A DNA stretch of 49,660 nt. Source: Bacteroidota bacterium (lineage in GTDB: Bacteria; Bacteroidota; Bacteroidia; Chitinophagales; Chitinophagaceae). This document shows, piece by piece, positions 7,533-16,468 of the stretch (its first letter is position 1; each line of letters starts with the position of its first letter). Below the pieces are notes generated by a model. That model had not been told where the DNA came from. It worked only from the letters and a program-made list of their open reading frames with translations, and searched no databases. A program made the translations under genes and the position numbers. The stretch lies in assembly GCA_013286425.1 (NCBI GenBank), contig JABDFS010000009.1, forward strand, positions 76 through 49,735, written 5' to 3'.

Positions 7533-10286
7533 ATGAAATCAAAATTTTTACTTTTTTCTCTGTTTCTGGTTTGCATTTTACAAACTACTGCAAAAGCAAA
7601 AGAGAACGAACCTAATAATAATTGGAACCAGGCCAACACACTTGCTTTAAACGGCAGCAATAACGGCGATCTTAATCCTGCAGGAGATATTGATTGGTGG
7701 AAAGTTACCACTACCGGCGATGGCGCTATCAATCTTAGCCTGACATCTACTGATGGCAGGAACATTTTTTTTGATCTGTATGATACCCTGGGAACGATTG
7801 CGCTGCATACGGGCACTTATACAGCAGGCTCAACCAACTATACAGTAGATGGCCTGGCACAGGGCACTTACTACATAAAAATTTATTGTTACTATGGCAC
7901 AGACACAGGAAGGTATAGCATTTCAAATACCTTTACGCCTGCATCTGTTGCTAATGATGTTGAACCTAATAACTCAAGAGCACAGGCCAAGGTTTTGCCA
8001 TTAAACACCAGCAGAACAGGCCACATTGATTATTATTATAACAACCATCGTGATTCTACTGACTGGTATAAAATCACCACCAATGCAGATGGACGGATTC
8101 GTTTAACCATGTCTTCTGCCAATGGTCAAAATGTTTGGGCATATCTGTACGATAATGATGGCACAACAGTACTTGGAAGCAGTTATACTTCCGGTACAGC
8201 AGTAGTTGTAAATGTGGATGGCCTCGCAGCAGGAACTTATTATATAAGAGTAAATACATATTATACTACTGAGTATGCACCTTATACGCTTTCAGACAGC
8301 CTTTTTGTGCCAACAATCCCTAACGATCCGGAGCCAGACAGCACAAGAGCTCAGGCATTAACATTATCATTAAACGGAAGTGCGAAAGGCCATATAGATT
8401 ATTACTACAACCATCATAGAGATAGTACTGATTGGTATAAAGTAACCACTAATGCAGATGGCCGTTTACGTCTTACAATGGCTTCTGCAAATGGCCAGAA
8501 TGTGTGGGCTTACCTGTTTGACAATAATGGCACTACCTTATTAGCAAGTGGATATACTTCCGGTACAGCAGTAGTTGTAAATACAGATGGTCTTGCTGCA
8601 GGCACTTATTATATAAGAGTAAACACTTATTACACTACAGAATTTGCGCCTTATACACTTTCAGACAGCCTCTTTGTTCCAACAGTTGCTAATGATACTG
8701 AACCGGACAGCACCAGGGCTCAGGCATTAACATTGCCATTAAACGGAAGCGCACAAGGCCATATAGATTATTATTACAACAATCATAAAGATAGTGTTGA
8801 CTGGTATAAACTAACTACTAATGCAGATGGTCGTATACGTCTTACGATGGCTTCTGCCAATGGACAGAATGTATGGGCATATTTATTTGACAATAATGGC
8901 ACTACTGTTATAGCAAGTGGTTACACTTCAGGCAATGCCGTCGTTGTAAATGCAGATGGTCTTGCTGCAGGAACTTATTACATAAGAATAAACACCTACT
9001 ACACTTCTGAGTTTGCACCATACACATTATCTGATAGTTTATTTACTTATAATGCCAATGATGTTGAACCCAACAAATATGCGAAACAGGCAAGAACTTT
9101 AAATACTAATCTGGTTAATAATGGCCACGTTGATTTCTATTATAATAATGTTCGTGATACTGTAGATTGGTTTAAGATTAATTATACGGGAAATAGTGAT
9201 ATGTCTGTTGCATTAAGTGTTATACCTAATCAAACAGGGGCAGCTCAACCCACATGGATGCAGATTTATAAAGACACAGCATCAACCCCGATTTATAATA
9301 GTTATACCAGTGGTACTGAAACAGCAAATTTTACAGGACTAACAGAAGGGTATTATTATGTGAAGATTTTTGAATATTATAATGGCACATTCACAGCCTA
9401 TACGGTTACGCCTACATTTACACAGGTAGATAAGGCAAAAATAGTCACTACTTCTTACGATACTGCTGGTGATTGTACAAACAATACGATTACCTATAAG
9501 TTATCAAAGAGTCATGCGCCGTATTCAGTTCAGTTGTTCAGGTTTGGGGTAGCTTATAGCAGTCCGGTAAATGTTAATGCTACAAAAATTACATTCGACA
9601 GTTTGCCTGACGGAGTGTACAACGCAACTATATTGGGGGACGGGGCCACCGGTACTGCAAAAGGTAAGAGCGATACTATAACAATAATGCCTGCTCCGCC
9701 ATCCACTTCTACAACAACGATCAAGAGTACACAGGCAACGTTGAACTGGACGGTAGTTAGCTGCGCCGATTATGATTCAATTCAATATCGCGTGCACACC
9801 ACAACAAAATGGAGCGTTGTTAAAGTGCCTAATACAGGATCGTTTATATTGAAAGGATTAACGCCATCTACTTCTTACGATTGGCAGGTTGCAGCAATTG
9901 ATTCATCCAATAAAAAGGAAGCGATCAGCGCATTTACGCCAATTACAACTTTCACTACAACTGCAACAGGCTTTGACATTGCATCAGGAAATGAAAGCGA
10001 TATGAATGCCGGAAATTCAAAACTCAATAATACATTGATGGTATCACCAAACCCGGCAAGCAGTTACTTCACTATTCATTATAACACTGCCGTAAAAGAT
10101 AAACTGATAGCAACATTGTATGATGAAAATGCTAAACCTGTTTGGACTTCAGGTGCATTGAATGCAGATGCACTGAATGGAAAGCAGGTTATGGTAAATC
10201 AGTTTGGAAGCGGGTTATATTATCTTAGAATAACTAATTCGCAGGGAACTGATGTTCAAACAACTAAAGTTTCAATAACAAGATAA
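7533..10286 (+). CDS. Large secreted T9SS protein with PPC-type beta repeats
   Basis: A 917-aa surface or secreted protein. I start at 7533 (MKSKFLLFSLFLVCILQ, a clean signal peptide ending AKA) rather than the upstream ATG at 7506. Residues ~27-510 hold four bacterial pre-peptidase-C-terminal-like (PPC) modules of the pattern EPNxxxxQA...GHIDYYYN...DWYKxTT...GLAAGTYYIRV; a fifth, diverged module follows. Three internal modules are nearly identical and spaced 369, 369 and 366 bases. Next come a beta domain and an FnIII-like domain (~720-820), then a type A T9SS sorting domain (MVSPNPASSYFTIHY ... SGLYYLRI). No catalytic domain is seen, so it may be an adhesin, matrix or binding protein. It lies directly after a two-component system and ends at a terminator. 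Confidence 0.88.
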   Translation: MKSKFLLFSLFLVCILQTTAKAKENEPNNNWNQANTLALNGSNNGDLNPAGDIDWWKVTTTGDGAINLSLTSTDGRNIFFDLYDTLGTIALHTGTYTAGSTNYTVDGLAQGTYYIKIYCYYGTDTGRYSISNTFTPASVANDVEPNNSRAQAKVLPLNTSRTGHIDYYYNNHRDSTDWYKITTNADGRIRLTMSSANGQNVWAYLYDNDGTTVLGSSYTSGTAVVVNVDGLAAGTYYIRVNTYYTTEYAPYTLSDSLFVPTIPNDPEPDSTRAQALTLSLNGSAKGHIDYYYNHHRDSTDWYKVTTNADGRLRLTMASANGQNVWAYLFDNNGTTLLASGYTSGTAVVVNTDGLAAGTYYIRVNTYYTTEFAPYTLSDSLFVPTVANDTEPDSTRAQALTLPLNGSAQGHIDYYYNNHKDSVDWYKLTTNADGRIRLTMASANGQNVWAYLFDNNGTTVIASGYTSGNAVVVNADGLAAGTYYIRINTYYTSEFAPYTLSDSLFTYNANDVEPNKYAKQARTLNTNLVNNGHVDFYYNNVRDTVDWFKINYTGNSDMSVALSVIPNQTGAAQPTWMQIYKDTASTPIYNSYTSGTETANFTGLTEGYYYVKIFEYYNGTFTAYTVTPTFTQVDKAKIVTTSYDTAGDCTNNTITYKLSKSHAPYSVQLFRFGVAYSSPVNVNATKITFDSLPDGVYNATILGDGATGTAKGKSDTITIMPAPPSTSTTTIKSTQATLNWTVVSCADYDSIQYRVHTTTKWSVVKVPNTGSFILKGLTPSTSYDWQVAAIDSSNKKEAISAFTPITTFTTTATGFDIASGNESDMNAGNSKLNNTLMVSPNPASSYFTIHYNTAVKDKLIATLYDENAKPVWTSGALNADALNGKQVMVNQFGSGLYYLRITNSQGTDVQTTKVSITR
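7953..9056 (+). repeat. Three tandem ~369-bp intragenic repeats
   Basis: Units begin at 7953, 8322 and 8691 (each starting Asn-Asp-x-Glu-Pro) and end before 9057. They encode nearly the same ~123 residues; DNA identity is high but scattered with silent changes, so the array is not brand new. Unequal crossing-over could change the copy number in frame. Confidence 0.9.
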
Positions 10287-10300
10287 ATTACCTATGAAAT

Positions 10301-10337
10301 AAAAAAGCCCGTTGTTAAAACAGCGGGCTTTTTTTAT
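10301..10337. terminator. Bidirectional intrinsic terminator
   Basis: AAAAAGCCCGTTGT pairs with ACAGCGGGCTTTTT over a 4-base loop, flanked by A and T runs. It lies between the stop codons of two convergent genes (10286 and 10354) and can serve both. Confidence 0.9.
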
Positions 10338-10353
10338 TTGATGATTGATCTTA

Positions 10354-11028
10354 TTATTTGATTGAAGGTGCAGCAATATAAATATCTCTAACTCCTTTCC
10401 CTTTTACATGTATAAATATTGCTCTGCATATTTGCTGATCATTAGCGTCAACAATTTCAAAAGCAATACCATTATTCACATCATCATACACCATAAACTT
10501 TTTTGCATCATCTGCACTTTGCGGAACTTTTTTAATAGCAGGAAAAGCTTTTTGTATGTCATCAAGCGATGAATACACATGAACGTTTTGTTCTGTCTTA
10601 AAGAAAGAAGATGTTGTGCGAATTTGCTGAACAGATTTATCACGCATGCTTGTATCCTTATATGCAGTATAAACATCCAGCTGTGTTTTGTTGTTATGTT
10701 CATCAGGTTTTTTGCCATACCATGTAAGCCAGGCTTTACCCATTGCTGCATCACTCAAATCGGGCTTGCCAAATAACGTTTCAAGCGAAGTATCGATCAT
10801 TCCTATTTCAACTTTACCAATACTTTTTCCCGGTATAACAACATTATTGGAAGCAGCAACTTCATCAACACTTTGCTTTATTGCCGGAGATGTAGCATTT
10901 GTATCTTTTCGTTCGGTTACAACTGCAGCTGTTGTTGATGTATCACTTATCTGATCTTTAGCAACCTGCTTTGTATTGTTACCACACGCGGCAAAAAAGA
11001 CTGTGGTTAAGAGAATAATATTTTTCAT
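10354..11028 (-). CDS. Lipoprotein of unknown function
   Basis: An exported lipoprotein: the signal MKNIILLTTVFFAACGN has a clear lipobox with the acylated Cys after Ala-Ala, followed by a Thr/Ala-rich linker of ~40 residues. The globular part (GKSIGKVEIGMIDTSLETLFGKPD...) resembles proteins with a short strand-helix module that scores how a value follows a reference, but I do not recognise a named family. ATGs at 11034 and 11028 are both possible; 11028 gives the more usual signal peptide. No operon partner is evident; pyrD starts 97 bases further upstream on the same strand and ends 45 bases before it. Confidence 0.75.
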   Translation of the reverse strand: MKNIILLTTVFFAACGNNTKQVAKDQISDTSTTAAVVTERKDTNATSPAIKQSVDEVAASNNVVIPGKSIGKVEIGMIDTSLETLFGKPDLSDAAMGKAWLTWYGKKPDEHNNKTQLDVYTAYKDTSMRDKSVQQIRTTSSFFKTEQNVHVYSSLDDIQKAFPAIKKVPQSADDAKKFMVYDDVNNGIAFEIVDANDQQICRAIFIHVKGKGVRDIYIAAPSIK

Positions 11029-11072
11029 ATTCAATCGTATAAAAAACTAATGCCAGCTTATTGGCACAGCAT

Positions 11073-12125
11073 TCAATTAACTAAACTTTTATTGATGTTC
11101 TTAACGATAGAAGGCCCTTCATAAATAAAACCCGTCCAAACCTGTACCAAAGCCGCACCGGCATTCAGTTTCAGCTTTGCATCTTCTCCTGTAAAAATGC
11201 CACCGCTTGCAATAACAGGAATTTTGGCTGATGAATTTTTAATAAGATAATCCAGCACTTCATTCGATCTTTCGAATAAAGGTTTACCGCTTAAACCGCC
11301 TGCACCAATTTTTTCAATCTCTGTTTCTGATGTTGCAAGATGATCGCGTGAAATGGTTGTGTTGGTTGCAACAATCCCATCTAAAGCTACTTCAAATGCG
11401 AGCGATATAATGTCATCCAACTGGTGTTGATTGAGATCAGGTGCAATCTTTAATAACAATGGTTTTTTGGTTGTGTAACTGTTATTGATGTTCTGCAGAT
11501 GTGATAATATTTTTTTGAGTGAATCTTTTTCCTGCAGTTCGCGCAAGCCAGGTGTATTGGGTGAGCTTACATTCACAACAAAATAATCAACACAATCAAA
11601 CAATTCTTTAAAGCATATCTCATAATCTTTCCACGCATCTTCATTAGGTGTTACTTTATTTTTCCCAATATTACCACCAACAATAAGATTGTGATCGGTG
11701 AGTGATGAGCGGCGAGTTTTCCAATTTTCAAGACGCCTTTTTATTATATAAACACCATCATTATTAAAACCCATTCGGTTGATCAACGCTTTATCTTTTG
11801 GCAGGCGAAACAAACGCGGCTGATCATTTCCTGTCTGAGGCTTTGGTGTAATCGTTCCTGTTTCAACAAAACCAAAACCCAATGCTTCAAGCTCTCTTAA
11901 GTACAAAGCATTTTTATCGAAGCCTGCACCAAGTCCGACAGGATTTTTAAATTGTAAACCAAATAAACTTTTTTGTAATGAAGGGTGGTCGAATTGAAAC
12001 CTTTGCTCAATCATTTTTTTTGCGAATGGAATATTGCGTGCTGATTTTAAACTGTTCATTGAAAAATAATGCACGCTTTCTGTAGGAAAATTAAAGAGAA
12101 GCTTTCGCAAAGCAGTGTAAAACAT
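11073..12125 (-). CDS. pyrD: Dihydroorotate dehydrogenase (quinone), class 2
   Basis: Oxidises dihydroorotate to orotate in pyrimidine synthesis, with FMN and quinone, at the inner face of the membrane. The class 2 N-terminal amphipathic helix pair (~1-40) is present. The FMN barrel follows with GLGAGFDKNA, VETGTITPKPQ.GN..PR, NRMGFNN and GGNIGKNK. The catalytic loop NVSSPNTPGLRELQ carries Ser, as in class 2 enzymes (class 1 has Cys). The end reads GGIFTGEDA...GAALVQVWTGF. The 350-aa length is normal. Confidence 0.97.
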   Translation of the reverse strand: MFYTALRKLLFNFPTESVHYFSMNSLKSARNIPFAKKMIEQRFQFDHPSLQKSLFGLQFKNPVGLGAGFDKNALYLRELEALGFGFVETGTITPKPQTGNDQPRLFRLPKDKALINRMGFNNDGVYIIKRRLENWKTRRSSLTDHNLIVGGNIGKNKVTPNEDAWKDYEICFKELFDCVDYFVVNVSSPNTPGLRELQEKDSLKKILSHLQNINNSYTTKKPLLLKIAPDLNQHQLDDIISLAFEVALDGIVATNTTISRDHLATSETEIEKIGAGGLSGKPLFERSNEVLDYLIKNSSAKIPVIASGGIFTGEDAKLKLNAGAALVQVWTGFIYEGPSIVKNINKSLVN

Positions 12126-12216
12126 GCCGCGAAGATAAGATTAGTAAAGAGTTCATAGTTGACAGCATGTAGTTGATGGTTTATGGCTTTAATAACAATG
12201 AACTATGAACTATCAT

Positions 12217-12876
12217 CTATGAACTTTTCTTTCCACTCACATAAGCATTGCCTTTGATAAAAAAACGATAGGGCAACAATGCGTCTTCAGCAGCATAATC
12301 AACACCAATGCGCGGCGTTGCAATAATATTGTTCTTTGATAGTTTATATCCATCATCAGCAATAAAAAAATGTTCACTTTTTAAATCAATGCCTGTGTGA
12401 AGTGTGTAAATGCCTAATGCTTTTGAAACATTACCCGGCCCCGCAGTTAATGTATTGTCTAACTTTTTTTTATGTGTGCGTTGCAACATAGCATCAATAC
12501 CAATAATTGGTTCAGCAGCTCTTATTAAAACTGCATGCGGCACATCTTTTAAATTAGTTACCACGTTAAACAAATGATGAATGCCATAACACAGGTACAC
12601 ATAAGCAGCACCGCCAGGCGCATACATAACCTCAGTGCGTTTTGTACGGCGGTTGTTATATGCGTGCGAGGCTTTGTCAACTATTCCGTTATACGCTTCA
12701 GTTTCAGTGATACGCACAGCAGTCAGCCCGTTATCAAAAAAAGTCACGATGACCTTGCCTAACAACTCTTTTGCAATTTTTACAACATCTTTGCGTTGAT
12801 AAAAGTTTTCATTTAATACTTTTAATGATGCTAAGAATTGCTTTTCTTTCGTTATAAGTTCCGTCATCGCCATCAA
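12217..12876 (-). CDS. 3-methyladenine DNA glycosylase (AAG/MPG family)
   Basis: A monofunctional base-excision glycosylase that removes alkylated purines. The family signature is clear: VRITETEAYNG (with the catalytic Glu), DKASHAYNNRRTKRTEVMY, then GGAAYVYLCYGIHHLFNVVT and the late TAGPGNVSKALGI. About 215 aa is typical. The start at 12876 (MMAMTELIT) or the third codon are both plausible. The 91-base spacer to pyrD contains words repeated in both directions (GTTCATAGTT / AACTATGAAC at about 12151 and 12201). Confidence 0.94.
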   Translation of the reverse strand: MMAMTELITKEKQFLASLKVLNENFYQRKDVVKIAKELLGKVIVTFFDNGLTAVRITETEAYNGIVDKASHAYNNRRTKRTEVMYAPGGAAYVYLCYGIHHLFNVVTNLKDVPHAVLIRAAEPIIGIDAMLQRTHKKKLDNTLTAGPGNVSKALGIYTLHTGIDLKSEHFFIADDGYKLSKNNIIATPRIGVDYAAEDALLPYRFFIKGNAYVSGKKSS

Positions 12877-12911
12877 TTAAATTTTTTTTGATCAATTAAA
12901 ATTAGTACCTG

Positions 12912-13685
12912 TTGCTTAAAGAGATCATCATTGCTATACAGAGTTATTACAAAGCGCATTATTTTATCCGGAAACATAAACTATGGAAATGGATAATTAT
13001 ACCCGGTATTATTTATACTATTCTTTTTGTTGTATCACTTTATTTTTTTGGAATAACAGCAAACAGTTTTATTGAGTGGCTCAGTTTAAAAACCGGTTTA
13101 AAAACTTGGCTTACTAAAAATGATACAGGATTGCTGGGTTTCCTGTTCACATTCGCCGGTATTATGCTTTGGATAATTCAAATGCTTTTTTATTTTTCAT
13201 TATTCAAGTATATATGGTTGATAGTTGGTTCGCCTGTATTTGCATACTTAAGCGAAAAAACTGCAACGATAATTGAGCACAGGGAATTTGTTTTTAACAG
13301 CAACCAGTTTTTAAAAGACATATTCAGAGGAGTTCGCATAGCTATACGCAATTGTCTTTGGCAAACTGTTTACATGGTATCAATATTGATATTATCCCTT
13401 ATTCCTGTTGCAGGCTGGTTAACTCCCCCGCTTGCCTTATTGGTTGAATGTTACTATTATGGTTTCTCTATGCTCGACTATAGTTTGGAAAGAAAAAAAG
13501 TATCTGCCGCTGAAAGTATTTATTTTATTGGCGAACACAAAGGGCTTGCAATAGGCAATGGCCTGATGTTTTATCTTATCCAGGTTGTACCGGTTATAGG
13601 ATGGATATTAGCACCGGCATATGCAGTAGTTGCTGCCACTTTAAGTTTGCATGACGTGAATGAATTAATCCCTGCCAAAGCTTAA
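12912..13685 (+). CDS. EI24/CysZ-like integral membrane protein
   Basis: A polytopic inner-membrane protein with about four to five hydrophobic stretches (~22-50, 75-105, 140-175, 215-245). The general EI24/CysZ pattern is visible: an N-terminal basic region, a paired helix that re-enters the membrane, and PVFAYLSEKTA. CysZ proteins admit sulfate; many Bacteroidota relatives have no assigned substrate. The frame begins with TTG at 12912, because a stop codon lies three codons upstream and no ATG fits. The next gene starts five bases after its stop codon, so the two are co-transcribed. Confidence 0.8.
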   Translation: MLKEIIIAIQSYYKAHYFIRKHKLWKWIIIPGIIYTILFVVSLYFFGITANSFIEWLSLKTGLKTWLTKNDTGLLGFLFTFAGIMLWIIQMLFYFSLFKYIWLIVGSPVFAYLSEKTATIIEHREFVFNSNQFLKDIFRGVRIAIRNCLWQTVYMVSILILSLIPVAGWLTPPLALLVECYYYGFSMLDYSLERKKVSAAESIYFIGEHKGLAIGNGLMFYLIQVVPVIGWILAPAYAVVAATLSLHDVNELIPAKA

Positions 13686-13689
13686 TAAT

Positions 13690-14400
13690 ATGCAGGCAAA
13701 AATTTTTCTTATACCAATAGTTTTGCATGAAGATGAAATTGCTTTGCAGTCAATTCCATCTTATATAATTGATGCGGTAAAGTCATGCTCGATTTTTTAT
13801 GTGGAGAATGAACGCACTGCAAGAAGGTTTCTAAAAAAAATATGGAAAGAAATTAATATTGATGCTTATGCTTGGCATACAATTCATAAAGCTGAAACTG
13901 AAGTACAGCAACAGTTTAAAGCTGATGTTTCGCAACATAAAACCATCGGCATTATGAGTGAAGCAGGTTGCCCCGGCATTGCTGATCCCGGGCAAATATT
14001 AATAAACATTGCACAGCAAAACAAGGCAAAAGTTATTCCGCTGGTTGGACCAAACTCTATCATACTTGCGTTAATGGCAAGCGGAATGAACGGGCAATGT
14101 TTTCAATTTATTGGTTATTTACCTGTTGATGCGCATGAAAGAAAGAAAAAGATTGCTGAAATCGAAAATGAATCAATAAAAAAAAATTGCACACAAATAT
14201 TTATTGAAACACCTTACCGCAATAATCAATTGCTGAATGATATTTTAAGCATAGCCAAACCAGAGACACAATTATGTATTGCTGTTGATATAACCGCTTC
14301 AACAGAATCAATTCAAACAAAAAAAATTAAAGACTGGAAAAAAGAGATTGTTGAATTACATAAGCGACCGGCAATATTCTTATTGTATGCAGGTTTATAA
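13690..14400 (+). CDS. RsmI-like SAM-dependent methyltransferase
   Basis: A tetrapyrrole-methylase-fold protein like RsmI, which 2'-O-methylates C1402 of 16S rRNA. Visible motifs are FYVENERTARRFLKK, GIMSEAGCPGIADPG (the SAM-site loop of this family), and VPL-type VIPLVGPNSIILALMASGMNGQCFQFIGYLP, then ETPYRNN. At 236 aa it is shorter than E. coli RsmI and has a reworked N-terminus (IPIVLHEDE), the short form seen in Bacteroidota, so the exact target is less certain. Confidence 0.85.
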   Translation: MQAKIFLIPIVLHEDEIALQSIPSYIIDAVKSCSIFYVENERTARRFLKKIWKEINIDAYAWHTIHKAETEVQQQFKADVSQHKTIGIMSEAGCPGIADPGQILINIAQQNKAKVIPLVGPNSIILALMASGMNGQCFQFIGYLPVDAHERKKKIAEIENESIKKNCTQIFIETPYRNNQLLNDILSIAKPETQLCIAVDITASTESIQTKKIKDWKKEIVELHKRPAIFLLYAGL

Positions 14401-14478
14401 TTCAACGTAATTTTTCTATAAAGGTATTCGTGCATTCGTGGCATCATTAGCTACGAATGATAATAGTAGCATAATCAA

Positions 14479-16002
14479 TTATTGAATATTTTTCAGCAAT
14501 AAAAACGGTGGTTGGTTTTTCCAATCAACGTTAGCTTTAAATATCGGATCCATTAAAGAAAAATTACCAAGCATAATATCAGGCTTACCATCGCCATCAA
14601 AATCGCCGACATCCATCGTTAACCATCTTCCATATTTTGCTGCATCCATTGAGTAGGGCGTAAAATTAAAATTGCCATTGTTCTTGAAATAAATAAATCC
14701 TTCTTCCGGATGATTTTTATAATCAGCAAAAAAAGATATAGTTGCAATATCAGGATCGCCATCACCATCAAAATCTTTTGCAACTGCTTTATAGCAACCA
14801 TTCACCGGGTAAAAATATTTCTGTGTGAAATTATTCTTTCCATCATTCAAAAAAATATACACACCATGATATGGTTTTAATACAGGTGAATAATCTGCAT
14901 TATCGCCGCATGTATAAATAATATCAGGATAGCCATCTTTATTCATATCATCCAATTCAAAATAAGATGATCCATATACCGGCGGAAAGCGCAGTATGCG
15001 TTGAGGCGTAAATGTGCCGTTTCCATTATTTGTAAATAGGTAAATGCTTTCATCTCCCTGCGCAAACAAAGCCCATATATCAGGAAAACCATCGTGATTA
15101 TAATCATCAACATAAGCTTTTATTGCGCCCGGCGAAGCGCGGATAACATGCCGCGTATACCCTGTATCCTTTTTTTCAAGCCATGACAATGCTCCTTCAA
15201 GATTCCCGAACTCACAAACAACAAGGTCAGTTTTTCCGTCTTTATTAATATCAGCAGGAACAATATTTACGGGCCGCTTAAGATCTCTGAACAAAAAAGA
15301 ATCTTTTATTTTTTTGTTTAAGTTGATGCGCACTACAGAACCGTATTTTCCATTGTTAGGGGTAAGTATACCTGTATTGCAAAGAAGGTATGTATCGGAA
15401 TCTTCGAGTACCTGCGTAACAGAACCAATGGTATTCAGTGAATCGGTAACCTGCAATTTATTATCGAACAAATACAATTTTTTGCCAAATGCATCACACA
15501 TCATTAAACTGCCGTTGTTGATCTTTACGAATGAAGCAGTGGGCATGTGATATTTAAAAGATGTAGTTGCTGCACTGAACAAATTATTATTGATGGTAAC
15601 AGGCAAAGGCCTTTTTGCAGGCAATAAAGAATCGGGCGAAACAGATGTATAATAATCAATGATATGTTGCCAGTCTGCAAATGACAAAACAGGTTGTGCA
15701 GGATAAAAATTTTTATCTACGAGCATATCCCGTTTATACGATGGGTATTCTTTATAACCATAGAAAAAAATTCCAAGGCGCGGGCCCATTTCAGGCAGCA
15801 CACCATCCTGCCAGCTTTTTGCATTCAGCATGGAAGGATCTGGCTGTATGTGACAAGAACCGCAATATTGCTTGGCCAGTTTTTCTCCCGTTGCTATGCT
15901 GTTATCAGAAATTTGTTGATGTGATGCATTCTTATTGTAGTGCTTACAGGAAGAAAAAAAACAAACCAGGATTAATAATGCACGGCTATACTTCATTCTC
16001 AT
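14479..16002 (-). CDS. Cytochrome c / FG-GAP repeat lipoprotein
   Basis: Last gene of the susC-led operon. The N-terminus is a lipoprotein signal (ILVCFFSSCK, Cys19). A short mono-heme c-type domain follows: C47-G-S-C50-H51, with a plausible Met ligand in VLPEMGPRLG. The remaining ~380 residues form a beta-propeller of FG-GAP/VCBS repeats with calcium-type loops DINKDGKTD, DYNHDGFPD, DMNKDGYPD, DFDGDGDPD and DFDGDGKPD. It should sit on the outside of the inner membrane or on the outer membrane. The start codon overlaps the stop of the DUF1573 gene by one base (TAATG), so translation is coupled. The fusion suggests electron transfer tied to a binding propeller; the substrate is unknown. Confidence 0.85.
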   Translation of the reverse strand: MRMKYSRALLILVCFFSSCKHYNKNASHQQISDNSIATGEKLAKQYCGSCHIQPDPSMLNAKSWQDGVLPEMGPRLGIFFYGYKEYPSYKRDMLVDKNFYPAQPVLSFADWQHIIDYYTSVSPDSLLPAKRPLPVTINNNLFSAATTSFKYHMPTASFVKINNGSLMMCDAFGKKLYLFDNKLQVTDSLNTIGSVTQVLEDSDTYLLCNTGILTPNNGKYGSVVRINLNKKIKDSFLFRDLKRPVNIVPADINKDGKTDLVVCEFGNLEGALSWLEKKDTGYTRHVIRASPGAIKAYVDDYNHDGFPDIWALFAQGDESIYLFTNNGNGTFTPQRILRFPPVYGSSYFELDDMNKDGYPDIIYTCGDNADYSPVLKPYHGVYIFLNDGKNNFTQKYFYPVNGCYKAVAKDFDGDGDPDIATISFFADYKNHPEEGFIYFKNNGNFNFTPYSMDAAKYGRWLTMDVGDFDGDGKPDIMLGNFSLMDPIFKANVDWKNQPPFLLLKNIQ

Positions 16003-16463
16003 TAATTGTTTTTGGCAACAGGTTCAATTACGCCGCGAATATATAAATTGCTGAAACGGCCATTCTTTGTATTTGTAACTACAACAATTTTTTTATTTAT
16101 TTCTCCTTTCTCGGAACGACTGCTAAAGGTAATATTAATAAAACCTGAGTTGCCCGGCATAACCGGATCTTTCGGAAAACCTGTAACAGTACAGCCACAG
16201 GTCGTATGTGTGTTGAAAATAAACAATGGTGTTGCGCCCGTATTTGTAAACTTAAATTTCAGGCGTGCTGAATCGCCCGGGTTAATTGTACCGAAATCAA
16301 CCAACGTATCTTTCCATTCTATTAAAGTGTAATGCGCAGTGTCTATTGCTGCAAGATCAGCAGGCGCTATCCCTAAACTATTTGCATAAGGATTGGAATT
16401 ATTATTACAGGAGAACAGCAACAATATCGTAGTACAAAAAACAATGCTTCTGCAAAACATCAT
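16002..16463 (-). CDS. DUF1573 lipoprotein
   Basis: A 153-aa lipoprotein (LLLFSCNNNSN lipobox) with a DUF1573 immunoglobulin-like domain: WKDTLVDFGTINPGDSARLKFKFTNTG, then TTCGCTVTGFPKDPVMPG and ITFSSRSEKGEI. The TTCGCT...P motif with its paired Cys is the hallmark. The domain is common in Bacteroidota envelope proteins and its role is not known. It starts five bases after the FG-GAP/ASPIC gene and overlaps the next gene by one base. Confidence 0.9.
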   Translation of the reverse strand: MMFCRSIVFCTTILLLFSCNNNSNPYANSLGIAPADLAAIDTAHYTLIEWKDTLVDFGTINPGDSARLKFKFTNTGATPLFIFNTHTTCGCTVTGFPKDPVMPGNSGFINITFSSRSEKGEINKKIVVVTNTKNGRFSNLYIRGVIEPVAKNN

Positions 16464-16468
16464 GAGAC

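Noticed and set aside
14430-14460. Hairpin ATTCGTGGC/GCTACGAAT between convergent genes as terminator
   Set aside because: It has one mismatch and no T run, so I did not list it.
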